From Taeniopygia guttata (taxonomy: Eukaryota; Chordata; Aves; Passeriformes; Estrildidae): a DNA stretch of 64,000 nt. A model generated the notes under the pieces. It was not told where the DNA came from and searched no databases. It was given only the letters and a program-made list of their open reading frames with translations. Numbering within the stretch: the stretch's first letter is position 1; each line of letters opens with the position of its first letter. Location: contig NC_133030.1 of the NCBI RefSeq assembly GCF_048771995.1, positions 13,098,001 to 13,162,000 of the forward strand, written 5' to 3'. The translations under genes and the position numbers were made by a program. Positions 22,843 through 32,207 of the stretch are shown one piece after another.

Positions 22843-25800
22843 GTACTATTTGTTTGTTTGATGAGTAGTTAGCAATGGAAAATCTCCTTGGAGGGCGTCT
22901 TAAATTAGTGTAATATTTATACCAAAACGGAGACGTTTGAACTTACCCAGGGTTCCATGGTTGTTTTTGACAGTGCTTCTTCAGGCGGAGGAGGTGGTAG
23001 GGGTGCACCTCAGCACTATCCCAAGACTGCCAGCAACAGGTATGTCATCTTGCTCTTTGATTTGCATGATTTCAAAGTCAGAGCATGCTTGATAGTGAAT
23101 GTAGAACTGAAAATAGGCTAGCTTTAAAGTTGTACCAGAAATACCTACTGAGTTAAAGACATGTAAATATTTTCTAGTCTGCCCTTTCAAGTGTACCTCC
23201 TGGTTGATAAGCAGTGCATGGGGTTGTTCATGTAACCTAAAAAGTGTGGAGAGAATTTTTGGGTGACAGGCATTGTTGTTGTTGAGTACTTTCCTGTGCA
23301 GCGGATCCTGCAGTGTTGGTAGGAGCAATTGTGTGCTCTTAGCAAAGCAAGTAGTGAAATTGGTTTGAGTAAGGCAACACTGAAAGGTTAAAAGGGCAAT
23401 TCTCTAAATCACTTGTTTCTGTTTTAACAACTGTATTCTTCAAAATTTTGTAGCGAGTTCCTGGGGAAAACCCCAGGGCAAAACGCTCAGAAATGGATTC
23501 CTTCACGAAGCACTAGACGAGATGACGACTCCGCAAACGACAAAGAACGACATGATGCAATCTTCAGGAAAGTAAGAGGGTAAGTTCTTCACAAAATTAC
23601 TTCTTTACTTACTGTTTTCATTAGCAATGTGTACCTAAGAAATGGGCTAGAGGAAAGGAAGATGTGGGCCATGAGTTTGGGGAAGGTGTGTCCTTTAGCA
23701 AGGAGCCAGCCTGGTAATCTAGCAGCAGAAAACACTAAAAGTAATTCTTGTAAGCTGATCAGTGTTTTCAATGATACTTCACAATCTGAAGATCTCAAAA
23801 AACCTAGTTGAATGGAAAATTGCACTTTTCAAATTTTAATAGACTTAAAAAATAAAAATATTAGTCTAAAGTGACTTGTATCATGGTTACAGTATCTGTA
23901 TATTCTGTGTTTCTGTTCATCTTCAGCATACTAAATAAGCTTACTCCTGAAAAGTTCGACAAGCTATGCCTTGAGCTCCTCAATGTGGGTGTAGAATCTA
24001 AGCTCATCCTAAAAGGGGTCATACTGCTGGTAAGCTGGTTGCATTTCTTTTAACTACAATTTTCTTGCATGCTGAAAAGTGGGAATTGGTTGGTTTTGAT
24101 GGGATATAGAAGTAGCATGAATAATGCTTTTGTGTATTTGGGTTATCAAACACCATGTCCCACCTCTGCTTTCTATGTAAAAAAGGATGTACTGAGGAGG
24201 AAGTAGGTTTAATGATTTTAAATTTCTCATTTAAATGTTTCCACAATCACTAAATGTGATTGAGGTTCTATGATTAATTTTTTAATAATCTAAGGTGCCA
24301 GTTAGCCATCTTATTTACCTGGCCTTCCCTTCTTCCTCTTTTCCTGAGGAGCAAGCCTCTTAATTTGGAAAGGCTATCACTGGTGACCTCTGGGGACACT
24401 GATGTAACTGTTACCTCACTTTAAACATTAATGTCAGATTGGTGATACTAATGTAGGTGTTGGCATAATAAATTGGAGTTTTGGTGGCCAAGGACTATAG
24501 AGGCTCTTAGTTGCAAGCAATAGCCTTTGTCCTTCGCTTCAGCATTAAGACTGGCTAAGACTACACTGTTTCTGTGCTTGATTAAGCAGAAACCAGAATG
24601 TTTTAGACGAGAGCGGTAATAATCCATTCTGTGTCTTGTAACTCAGTTTCCTAATAACATTTGCCCCCTACTGCTGCTTGCTGCCTTACTCAACCTGAAT
24701 CTCTGTAGATCGTAGACAAAGCCCTTGAAGAGCCCAAGTATAGCTCACTGTACGCTCAACTATGTCTGCGACTGGCAGAAGATGCACCCAACTTTGATGG
24801 CCCATCAGCAGAGAGTCATCCAGGACAGAAGCAAAGCACAGTGAGTGCATCTCTCAATCTGGAATGGTAAACTTGCATGCATTTCTAGCTGCCCTGATTA
24901 GCTTAATTGTTTTCTTTATCATCTTTTTGTAGACATTCAGACGCCTCCTAATATCTAAACTTCAAGATGAATTTGAAAACCGAACCAGAAATGTTGATAG
25001 TAAGTTTTAAAACTACTTTAATACCGAATGTATTTGTTGTCTTTTCCCACAGCCACCTAAAACAGGCTTTTTTCTTTTCCAGTCTATGATAAGCATGATG
25101 GTCCCCTCCTCCCTGAGGAGGAGGAACAGAGAGCCATTGCCAAGATCAAGATGCTGGGGAACATCAAATTCATTGGAGAACTTGGCAAGCTTGATCTTAT
25201 TCATGAATCTATCCTTCATAAGTGCATCAAAACAGTGAGTATTCAGATTGGGAGGAGACTGGGAGCAAAACAGAACTTAACAACTTAAAAAAAAGTACAC
25301 AAACGTTGACACTGCTCGGAGAGTCTTGGAGCATGAGCATAAAATGGACACAAAAATGTTTCTGATGTTTACCCATCCCCTACTGTTACCTTTTGGCATG
25401 ATTTAGAAGTAAAATTGGCTTTGTTCAAAGCGATAGGAATTGTCTCCAAGGGAGAATGTGGTTTTGCCCAGACATAAGGGTGCCGTAGGTGCTTCAAAGC
25501 GCACACAGTTAAGAATTGGCAGTTCTTAATTGTAATTTTTAAGTCAATTTTCTTTCAGAACGAAACAATGTTACGTTAGTGTACGAAGTTTGTTGCTTAT
25601 TGTTAATTGTCATTTATAAAATTTTTAAATCCTAAATTTTCCCTTTAATTTTTCAGCTTTTGGAAAAGAAGAAGAGAGTTCAACTCAAAGATATGGGGGA
25701 GGATTTGGAGTGCCTCTGTCAGATAATGAGGACAGTGGGACCTAGATTAGATCATGCGAAAGCCAAGGTATGTGTCTATCTAGTGCAGTCATTAACCTAA

Positions 25801-28800
25801 TTAAATTATATGGCTAAGACGTTTGATTGCTTGAACCTTCTGTATTCAGTATGCATAAGTACAAAACAGAGGTTCAGTTTTTCAGAGAATAGAGTGCCAA
25901 CCATGGCTTCTAGACCAGTTCTCTTGATAAAAAAGGCCAATCTTTGAAACAGTTTTTTAAAAATCTCACCAGGGTGTAGTTGGGGTCATCAGGAAATAAT
26001 CTAAGTGAGACTGTTTTTAAAACACTGCTTGAAAACTTTCTTAAACCACTGCTGAGGAACTGTTCTTAGCACAGCTAGGCGATTCGAGAGATGGAAGTTT
26101 GGAATGTAAGCTTAACATTAACAGAATTTTGGCTGCATTGTTTATCTCTGATTCAAATGTCTTGATGCATTAGATCTTTATTGTCAAGGAGCTAAAGATG
26201 GCAGGAATGGGCAGCTTGTTGCATTATTTTGTCTTGAATGTCTTGAGTGAAAACACTCAAGGCACTAATAGAATTATTCTAACTTACAACTATTGTTCCC
26301 CTAGTCCTTAATGGATCAGTACTTTGCCCGTATGCGCTCCTTGATGTCAAGTAAGGAATTGCCAGCAAGGATTCGTTTCCTGCTGCAGGTATGATGATAA
26401 AATGTCTCCCTGCTCTCTTTTTGCTTGCAAAATGGTCTTGAATCCTTTCCTAATATCCTTTTCTGTTCCAAGGATACTGTGGAGTTGAGAGAACACAACT
26501 GGGTTCCTCGCAAAGCTTTTCTTGACAATGGACCAAAGACTATCAATCAAATCCGTCAAGATGCAGTAAAAGTGAGTGTTGCGTGTGAGGTCCAGAGCCT
26601 GCCTTGGTGCTGTGCACTTGGGAATACTTCTCACACAGTGTGACAATTGGCTTAAGGGTTAAAATCAGATGGACTTTTGTAGCTGGGGGCTAAAAACTTG
26701 GTTTTCTTGGGACTGCTACTTGAAACTGACCAAAATTATAATTCCTGTTTTAAAGGATCTGGGAGTTTTTATTCCTGCTCCTATGTCTCAAGGGATGCGA
26801 AGCGACTTCTTTCTGGAGGGACCCTTCATGCCACCCAGGATGAAACTTGACAGGGACCCACTCGGAGGGCTTGCTGATATGTTTGGACAAATGCCAGGTA
26901 CACTGACACCGCAGGGGTGATGGGGTGGCTGTGGCTCTGCTGTGCTGAATAAGAGCTAGAACTGTCACTTGTCTCCTTGCTGATCCAGGTAGCGGAATTG
27001 GTACTGGTCCAGGGGTTATTCAGGATAGATTCTCACCCACCATGGGACGCCATCGTTCAAACCAACTCTTCAATGGCCATGGGGGTCACCTCATGCCTTC
27101 TGCTCAATCCCAGTTTGGAGACCTAGGCAAATCTTTTCTGAAAAGTCAGGTAAGGAAGATGTTCACACGGTGACTTCAGCTTGTTTAGAAGCACTTCCTG
27201 TGATGCGTATGTTATGGATTAAAGTTTGCTTATGTTGAAAGACCTACTCAGATTTGATTCTGATAACTGATGCTCAGCTGATACAAAAATTCTAAACCAC
27301 TTTTTAAATTGTACAAAGATGCAAGAAGTACACTTTTTTTTTTTTTTTTTTTTAACTGCAAGAAAAGGTGCATGTGGCTTTGGTGGGTCAGAACGGTGTG
27401 TTTTATTTAAAAGATGGCCCTGTTTTTAGGGATAGATGCTACTCTCCCACCACCCCTGCTCCTTCTTTCTCCCTTCCTGGCAAATAGAGTCTTCGTTCCT
27501 CTGGTCCCTCTGGTACTACTTACCAAATGATGTACGCCACTCCATCATCTGCACTTCTTTCTCTATATCTCCCTTTCTGAAATAGGGGCAAAGCCAACTC
27601 TACCATACCCAGAATCAGGGACTCTTATCCCAGCAACAAGGACAGTCGAAGGATATGCCACCTCGGTTTTCTAAGAAAGGACAGCTTAATGCAGATGAGG
27701 TACATGACATGCCTACATTATTTACAGCCTATTCTAAATATTGCCCAATGATTATAGCAAGACGCGTTATTATGAGGACTAATGCTGGAACTCTTTCTCC
27801 TCTTCCTCATTCTCCTCCTTCTTTGTCCCTTCCTCTTTCACCTTTTACCCCCCCTCACTTTCCTTAGGGTATCCAGCGTCCTATGAGCAAGACTGAGATA
27901 TGAGGGCAATTTTTTGGGGTGTCCATTCCTTCCCACACACTTCCAGGAACACTACTCTGACATCAGTTCCCATGCATCCTATTGATAGCAAAACATTTAA
28001 TTAAAACTTCAGAAAATCCTGAACTTTAGAAACCCTGAAGTGCTGGACCAGGTTAATTATTTTTGTTTTGTTTTCTTTTGTTTAGAACTGGCTAATAGGC
28101 AAAATTTCAAATGCAGAGTAAACTGCATTGTGATTTTGAGTGTTAACCAGACTTGTATCCCGATTTCTGAGCAATTTTGTAGAGTTTTGTTTTGGCTGTA
28201 AAATACATCAGCAACAATGCTGATTATCTTCTTGGGTCTCTTAACATACTGCATCTACAAGGAGCATTTCCAGGTTTTTATACCACTTGAACTAAATGCC
28301 AGTGACTTGCTTTTGGGGGAGTTTCAGAACACATGTGGCTTAATCTGTATTTGAATATTGATATTGTAGAAATGGAGTCATGCTTCAGTGAGATCAATTG
28401 GAGTGAGTCCATGGCTGTGAATTGTTTGTCAGAATACTTGAAACAGTTTGAGTTTTTCTTTGATTTATTGTTTACAGATTAGCCTGAGACCTGCTCAGTC
28501 TTTCCTGATGAATAAAAACCAAGTGCCAAAGCTTCAGCCCCAGATAACTATGATTCCTCCCAGTGCTCAACCACCACGCACTCAGACACCGCCTTTGGGA
28601 CAGGTAAATTAAAAAAATTCCTGTATGTTGTTGGCTATACTTCCCTGTTGGTGCTTGGAAAACTTTATTTCAAATGTGGGAAGGCATGGAGAGACCAAGA
28701 CTTGAAAAGAATGTATGAAACCAAACTAATTTGTGTTCCATCTGCTTTTTATTGTAAAACTTGATATAAGCCAAGGTAGATGTGCTACAAAGAAACAAAT

Positions 28801-31445
28801 TCTGGTATCTTTTTCAGCCGCCTCAACTTGGTCTTAAAACAAATCCACCACTTATACAAGAGAAGCCTGCAAAGACCACCAAGAAACCACCTCCTTCTAA
28901 GGAAGAGCTACTTAAACAAACTGTAAGTTAGTGTGCAGTAGTGAGTCTTACAGCTTTGGATGTGATCTTCAAAAAGAATGTTGAACTATGCTTCTTTCCT
29001 CTCCAGGAGGCTGTTGTGACTGAGTATCTGAACAATGGAAATGCTAATGATGCTGTCAATACTGTGAGAGAAATGAGAGCTCCAAAACACTTCATTCCCG
29101 AGATGCTGAGCAAAGTAATCCTTCAATCCCTAGATAGATCAGATGAGGACAAAGAGAAAGCAAGTACTTTGATCAGCTTGCTCAAGCAGGAGGGAATAGC
29201 CACCAGTGACAACTTCATGCAGGTATTGTGGTTTGATAATCTTGCAGTTCTTGTTTCTTGGCTCTTCTTGGTGTTCAGCTGCTGTAAAAGCAGTGTGCAA
29301 ATATTTTTAAGTTCTACTAATCTGAGGAGGTAAAAGTAGTGCATGAACCTGTGAGGGGCACAAGAAGCAGTGAAAGGAAGACCTGCAGTATTTGGGCCGT
29401 TGGAACCTGGGATCCTCTTCACAAGTGATTACAGAAAATATATTATGAGTATTATGTTGCACAGGAACCAAATGACTTAGGAATTTCATCTTGTGTGTGT
29501 ACTGTTTCTTAGGCATTCCTGAATGTATTGGACCAGTGCCCCAAACTGGAGGTGGACATCCCATTGGTGAAATCCTACTTAGCACAGTTTGCAGCCCGTG
29601 CCATTATTTCAGACCTGGTGAGCATTTCCGAACTGGCTCAACCACTGGAAAGTGGCACCCACTTCCCTCTCTTCCTGCTCTGTCTTCAGCAGTTAGCTAA
29701 GTTACAAGACCGTGAATGGCTAACAGAATTGTTCCAACAAAGCAAAGTGAATATGCAGAAAATGTTACCAGGTAAGATTTGCCACAGAGCTCTTCTGTTA
29801 CCTGGGAGATGCTGTTCTGGTTTATGCCAGAGTAAAATAACATGCAGAGTTGTCTTGGTGGAATTAGTTGTCATTGTTGTTAGGAATGATATTTTTTATG
29901 GGGTGGCTGGAGCATGAACCATGCCTTGCAGCTCTTGAGAAGCACTTAACACGTGTCTCTATTTCCTTGGCAGAAATTGACCAGAACAAGGACCGCATGC
30001 TGGAGATCTTGGAAGGGAAAGGGCTTAGCTTCTTGTTCCCGCTTCTGAAACTGGAGAAGGAACTGCTAAAGCAAATAAAATCGGATCCATCCCCTCAAGC
30101 CATCTATAAGTGGATTAAAGATAACATTTCACCCAAGCTTCATGTAGATAAGGGATTTGTGAATATATTGATGACCAGGTGGGATGCTGTTTTAATGTAC
30201 TATAGCTTTTAACAAGTTGTAACTTGTTTGGTTAACCTACCTGTAAGGCACTAACTCTCTAAATACAGGGTCAGATGTAGCTCTGCAGAAATCTGAGATG
30301 CAGTACATGGGGAGACAGGGTGTTCTGAGTGAACCTTCTCTTGTAAAATCCTATTTGAGAAGAAAGGCAAGTCTCCAGGCTTGCATCAGTGTGTGAAGTG
30401 TTTTCTTTAGGAGAAAGTCTAGAGCTGTGTGTTTTGTTTTTTTTTTTTTAATGTAGAGCTGTAGCAAAGGCAAAAGAAGGATATTTCTGGTGCACTGTCA
30501 ACCACAGTACAAGTCCCTGTGCTTGCTTCCTGACTGCAGGTGGAAGCAGGACAGTTGCAGTGATAGCTATCTGAACTTGAAGTGTCAAGTGCTTTGATCT
30601 CTTAGTTTACAGATCTTAGCTTGGCTTTTCTTCTCTCCAGTTTCTTGCAGTATATTTCTAGTGAAGTAAACCCACCCAGTGACGAATCGGATTCTTCATC
30701 TGCTCCATCTAAAGAGCAGCTCGAGCAGGAAAAGCAGCTGCTTCTTTCCTTCAAGCCGGTGATGCAGAAGTTCCTCCATGACCATGTTGATCTGCAAGTG
30801 AGTGCATTATATGCACTCCAGGTGCACTGCTACAACAATAATTTTCCAAAAGGTAAGTACATCGAATTCACCTGAATTGCCTTGTCCCTACATCTCTTAA
30901 AATTCAGCAAGTGATTGAGAAGGTTATAAAGCTAACAAAGTTTGATTTGACTTTCATAGGCATGTTACTGCGCTTCTTTGTTCATTTCTATGACATGGAG
31001 ATAATTGAAGAAGAAGCCTTCTTGGCATGGAAAGAAGACATTACTCAAGAGTTTCCAGGGAAAGGCAAAGCTTTATTCCAGGTAAATCTACTAACATTAG
31101 AATAGACTTGGGGTTTTTTTATATTTCTGCAGCACTTGAGTGTTAGAGACTTTTGAAGTGTCTTAAGGCTTGCAAATATCTAGAAACTTAATGGAGTATT
31201 TCACTAGGAAGGAGTTGCAAACAAGTTGACCTAAATCTATTTACTAGAGGCCTATGTGTAGTGCAAATGTGGCTAAAAGGTTTTGTAAAATGAGTTGTGG
31301 GGGCGGGATGAATATTCTGCAGAAGTACCTAATGGGGAAACAATTCCTGCTCCTTTAAACCAATTTTGTGTAACTGCAGGTAAACCAGTGGCTCACCTGG
31401 CTGGAAACTGCTGAAGAAGAAGAATCTGAAGAAGAAGCTGACTAA
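22802..31445 (+). CDS. EIF4G2: EIF4G2 (DAP5/p97/NAT1), complete, 21 coding exons
   Basis: eIF4G-family translation factor that lacks the eIF4E-binding N-terminus. It assembles eIF3/eIF4A on mRNAs translated without cap-bound eIF4E; cytosolic. The 21 coding exons (listed separately) join in frame to 902 codons, close to the human 907. Domains by recalled family layout: MIF4G about 78-308 (starting at ILNKLTPEKFDKLCLELL), a Gln/Pro-rich linker about 375-540, MA3 about 540-660, and C-terminal W2 about 715-899 ending in an acidic EEEESEEEAD tail. The start is GTG: the context GCCGCCAAAGTGG is Kozak-like, an in-frame TAG lies 40 codons'-worth upstream or less in exon 1, and the first internal Met is residue 202. 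Promoter is the CpG island; SNORD97 lies in the intron after exon 14. Identity is certain; the exact 5' end is not. Confidence 0.97.
22974..23039 (+). CDS. EIF4G2: EIF4G2 exon 3, residues 14-35
   Basis: GACAG|TGCTTC acceptor and AACAG|GTATGT donor. Encodes the Gly-rich SASSGGGGGRGAPQHYPKT segment of the disordered N-terminus. Confidence 0.95.
23454..23579 (+). CDS. EIF4G2: EIF4G2 exon 4, residues 36-77
   Basis: TTGTAG|CGAG acceptor, AGAGG|GTAAGT donor. Encodes EFLGKTPGQNAQKWIP and continues to HDAIFRKVRG, the lead-in to MIF4G. Confidence 0.96.
23927..24029 (+). CDS. EIF4G2: EIF4G2 exon 5, residues 78-112 (MIF4G start)
   Basis: CTTCAG|CATACT acceptor, CTGCTG|GTAAGC donor. Encodes ILNKLTPEKFDKLCLELLNV, the first helices of MIF4G. 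Confidence 0.97.
24709..24840 (+). CDS. EIF4G2: EIF4G2 exon 6, residues 113-156
   Basis: CTGTAG|ATCGTA acceptor, AGCACA|GTGAGT donor. Encodes IVDKALEEPKYSSLYAQLC and the GQKQST end. It differs slightly from human around FDGPSAESHP. Confidence 0.97.
24933..24999 (+). CDS. EIF4G2: EIF4G2 exon 7, residues 157-178
   Basis: TTGTAG|ACATTC acceptor, TTGATA|GTAAGT donor. Encodes TFRRLLISKLQDEFENRTRN. Confidence 0.96.
25083..25234 (+). CDS. EIF4G2: EIF4G2 exon 8, residues 179-229
   Basis: TTCCAG|TCTATG acceptor, AAAACA|GTGAGT donor. Encodes YDKHDGPLLPEEEEQRAIAK and then KMLGNIKFIGELGKLDLI. The Met at residue 202 in this exon is the first of the protein. Confidence 0.97.
25657..25767 (+). CDS. EIF4G2: EIF4G2 exon 9, residues 230-266
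   Basis: TTTCAG|CTTTTG acceptor, GCCAAG|GTATGT donor. Encodes LLEKKKRVQLKDMGEDLECL, a conserved MIF4G segment. Confidence 0.97.
26305..26388 (+). CDS. EIF4G2: EIF4G2 exon 10, residues 267-294
   Basis: CCCTAG|TCCTTA acceptor, CTGCAG|GTATGA donor. Encodes SLMDQYFARMRSLMSSKELP, the end part of MIF4G. Confidence 0.97.
26473..26571 (+). CDS. EIF4G2: EIF4G2 exon 11, residues 295-327
   Basis: TCCAAG|GATACT acceptor, GTAAAA|GTGAGT donor. Encodes DTVELREHNWVPRKAFLDNG. The preceding intron is only 84 nt. Confidence 0.97.
26756..26897 (+). CDS. EIF4G2: EIF4G2 exon 12, residues 328-374
   Basis: TTAAAG|GATCTG acceptor, GCCAG|GTACAC donor. Encodes DLGVFIPAPMSQGMRSDFFL, then the RDPLGGLADMFGQM segment. 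Confidence 0.96.
26989..27149 (+). CDS. EIF4G2: EIF4G2 exon 13, residues 375-428
   Basis: ATCCAG|GTAGCG acceptor, AGTCAG|GTAAGG donor. Encodes SGIGTGPGVIQDRFSPTMGR and continues through the Gly/His/Asn-rich linker. Confidence 0.96.
27334..27353. repeat. T20 homopolymer in EIF4G2 intron 13
   Basis: Twenty consecutive T on the + strand, about 230 nt upstream of the exon 14 acceptor. Confidence 0.97.
27586..27699 (+). CDS. EIF4G2: EIF4G2 exon 14, residues 429-466 (likely cassette)
   Basis: AAATAG|GGGCAA acceptor, GATGAG|GTACAT donor. Exactly 38 codons (GQSQLYHTQNQGLLSQQQGQ, then SKDMPPRFSKKGQLNADE), phase 0 on both sides, so skipping keeps the frame. A human isoform lacks a 38-residue segment of this region (recalled). 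SNORD97 starts 40 nt beyond its donor. Confidence 0.95.
27740..27910 (+). ncRNA. SNORD97: SNORD97, intronic box C/D snoRNA
   Basis: Box C/D snoRNA in EIF4G2 intron 14, the host gene of human SNORD97. A perfect 7-bp terminal stem joins ATTGCCC (27,740-27,746) and GGGCAAT (27,904-27,910). Box C is ATGATTA (27,748-27,754), one change from RTGATGA. Box D is ATGA at 27,900-27,903 or CTGA at 27,893-27,896; the choice is open. Box D' is probably CTAA at 27,779-27,782. ATTATGAG at 27,769-27,776 is antisense to the anticodon loop of elongator tRNA-Met, and the D'+5 base (G at 27,774) falls opposite wobble C34, the reported SNORD97 target. A 75-nt pyrimidine-rich insert makes it longer (171 nt) than the human RNA (about 142 nt, recalled). 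It would be released by splicing and exonucleolytic trimming. Confidence 0.82.
28478..28603 (+). CDS. EIF4G2: EIF4G2 exon 15, residues 467-508
   Basis: TTACAG|ATTAGC acceptor, GGACAG|GTAAAT donor. Encodes ISLRPAQSFLMNKNQVPKLQ and a Pro/Gln/Thr-rich linker. Confidence 0.97.
28818..28922 (+). CDS. EIF4G2: EIF4G2 exon 16, residues 509-543
   Basis: TTTCAG|CCGCCT acceptor, CAAACT|GTAAGT donor. Encodes PPQLGLKTNPPLIQEKPAKT, then KKPPPSKEELLKQT leading into MA3. Confidence 0.97.
29007..29222 (+). CDS. EIF4G2: EIF4G2 exon 17, residues 544-615 (MA3)
   Basis: CTCCAG|GAGGCT acceptor, ATGCAG|GTATTG donor. Encodes EAVVTEYLNNGNANDAVNTV and the MA3 core with MRAPKHFIPEMLSKV and LDRSDEDKEKA. Confidence 0.97.
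29513..29771 (+). CDS. EIF4G2: EIF4G2 exon 18, residues 616-701 (MA3 end)
   Basis: TTCTTAG|GCATTC acceptor, TACCAG|GTAAGA donor. Encodes AFLNVLDQCPKLEVDIPLVK and the DREWLTELFQQSKVNMQKML segment between MA3 and W2. Confidence 0.97.
29974..30178 (+). CDS. EIF4G2: EIF4G2 exon 19, residues 702-769 (W2 start)
   Basis: TGGCAG|AAATTG acceptor, GACCAG|GTGGGA donor. Encodes IDQNKDRMLEILEGKGLSFL and the IYKWIKDNISPKLHVDKGFV helices. Confidence 0.97.
30641..30852 (+). CDS. EIF4G2: EIF4G2 exon 20, residues 770-840 (W2)
   Basis: CTCCAG|TTTCTT acceptor, CAAAAG|GTAAGT donor. Encodes FLQYISSEVNPPSDESDSSS and KPVMQKFLHDHVDLQVSALY. Confidence 0.97.
30960..31081 (+). CDS. EIF4G2: EIF4G2 exon 21, residues 841-881 (W2)
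   Basis: CATAG|GCATGT acceptor, TTCCAG|GTAAAT donor. Encodes MLLRFFVHFYDMEIIEEEAF, an acidic/aromatic W2 (HEAT-type) helix region, and WKEDITQEFPGKGKALFQ. Confidence 0.97.
31380..31445 (+). CDS. EIF4G2: EIF4G2 exon 22 coding part, residues 882-902 and stop
   Basis: CTGCAG|GTAAAC acceptor. Encodes VNQWLTWLETAEEEESEEEA and a final D, then TAA at 31,443-31,445. The Trp and Glu patches of this tail are typical of the AA-box/W2 C-terminus. Confidence 0.97.
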   Translation, partial: VNQWLTWLETAEEEESEEEAD

Positions 31446-31619
31446 AGAACCAGCCAAAGCCTTAAATTGTGCAAACATACTGTTGCTATGATGTAACTGC
31501 ATTTGACCTAACCACTGCGAAAATTCATTCCGCTGTAATGTTTCACAATATTTAAAGCAGAAGTATGTCAGTAGGATATTCTCTGCAAAAGGTTTTTGTA
31601 GTATGTCTTAATAGTCTAC

Positions 31620-31625
31620 AATAAA
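31620..31625 (+). terminator. possible proximal poly(A) signal of EIF4G2
   Basis: AATAAA 175 nt after the stop codon, followed by T/G-rich sequence. Use would give a short 3'UTR. Confidence 0.4.
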
Positions 31626-32182
31626 AATATTTTAGAGTATCTTCAATGTTTAGATAACAGTGTATTAGCAGCATGCAATAATTACATCATAAGTTCTCGA
31701 GCAGAAGCAGTCTGTTGCAAGGGTCTTCTTTGCTGCCAGTTATCATAGGCTGTTTTTAAGTTAGAAACTGAATAGCAACACTGAATACTGTAGAAATGCA
31801 CTTTGCTCAGTGTAATACTTGAGTTGTTGCAATATTTGATTATCCATTTGGTTGTTACAGAGAATCCTTAACTGTAATCGATGGTTGTTGCCGTAATAGT
31901 ATATTTGCCTGTATTTCTACCTCTAGTAATGGGCTTTATGTGCTAGGTTTTAATATCCTTGAGCCTGGGCAAGTGCACAAGTCTTTTTTAAAAGGAGCAG
32001 TTTACTTGCACAAAAAACTGATTGGCTGAAGAGATGGTTTAATGCCCTTTAGAAGAGGTTTTTGTGGGTGTGAAACATGACATGGTGAGAAATTTGAATT
32101 GGTCCCTCTTACAGTACTGAAATTAAGTCTATTAATTTATCAAGACATGTTCATGCCCTGATTTTATATACTTGTATCTATC

Positions 32183-32188
32183 AATAAA
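32183..32188 (+). terminator. distal poly(A) signal of EIF4G2
   Basis: AATAAA in ATCAATAAACATTGTG, with a GT-rich element (TTGTTTCTGAATGTCT) about 20-35 nt downstream. Cleavage is expected near 32,205. Confidence 0.8.
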
Positions 32189-32207
32189 CATTGTGATACT
32201 TGACTTG

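Larger units (their letters stand above)
31446..32207 (+). other. EIF4G2 3'UTR
   Basis: About 760 nt of A+T-rich sequence from the stop to just past the distal poly(A) signal. A possible proximal signal, AATAAA, lies at 31,620-31,625. Confidence 0.8.

Noticed and set aside
26389-26472. TGATGA just after the exon 10 donor as a box C of another snoRNA
   Set aside because: The intron is only 84 nt and contains no CTGA box D or closing stem.
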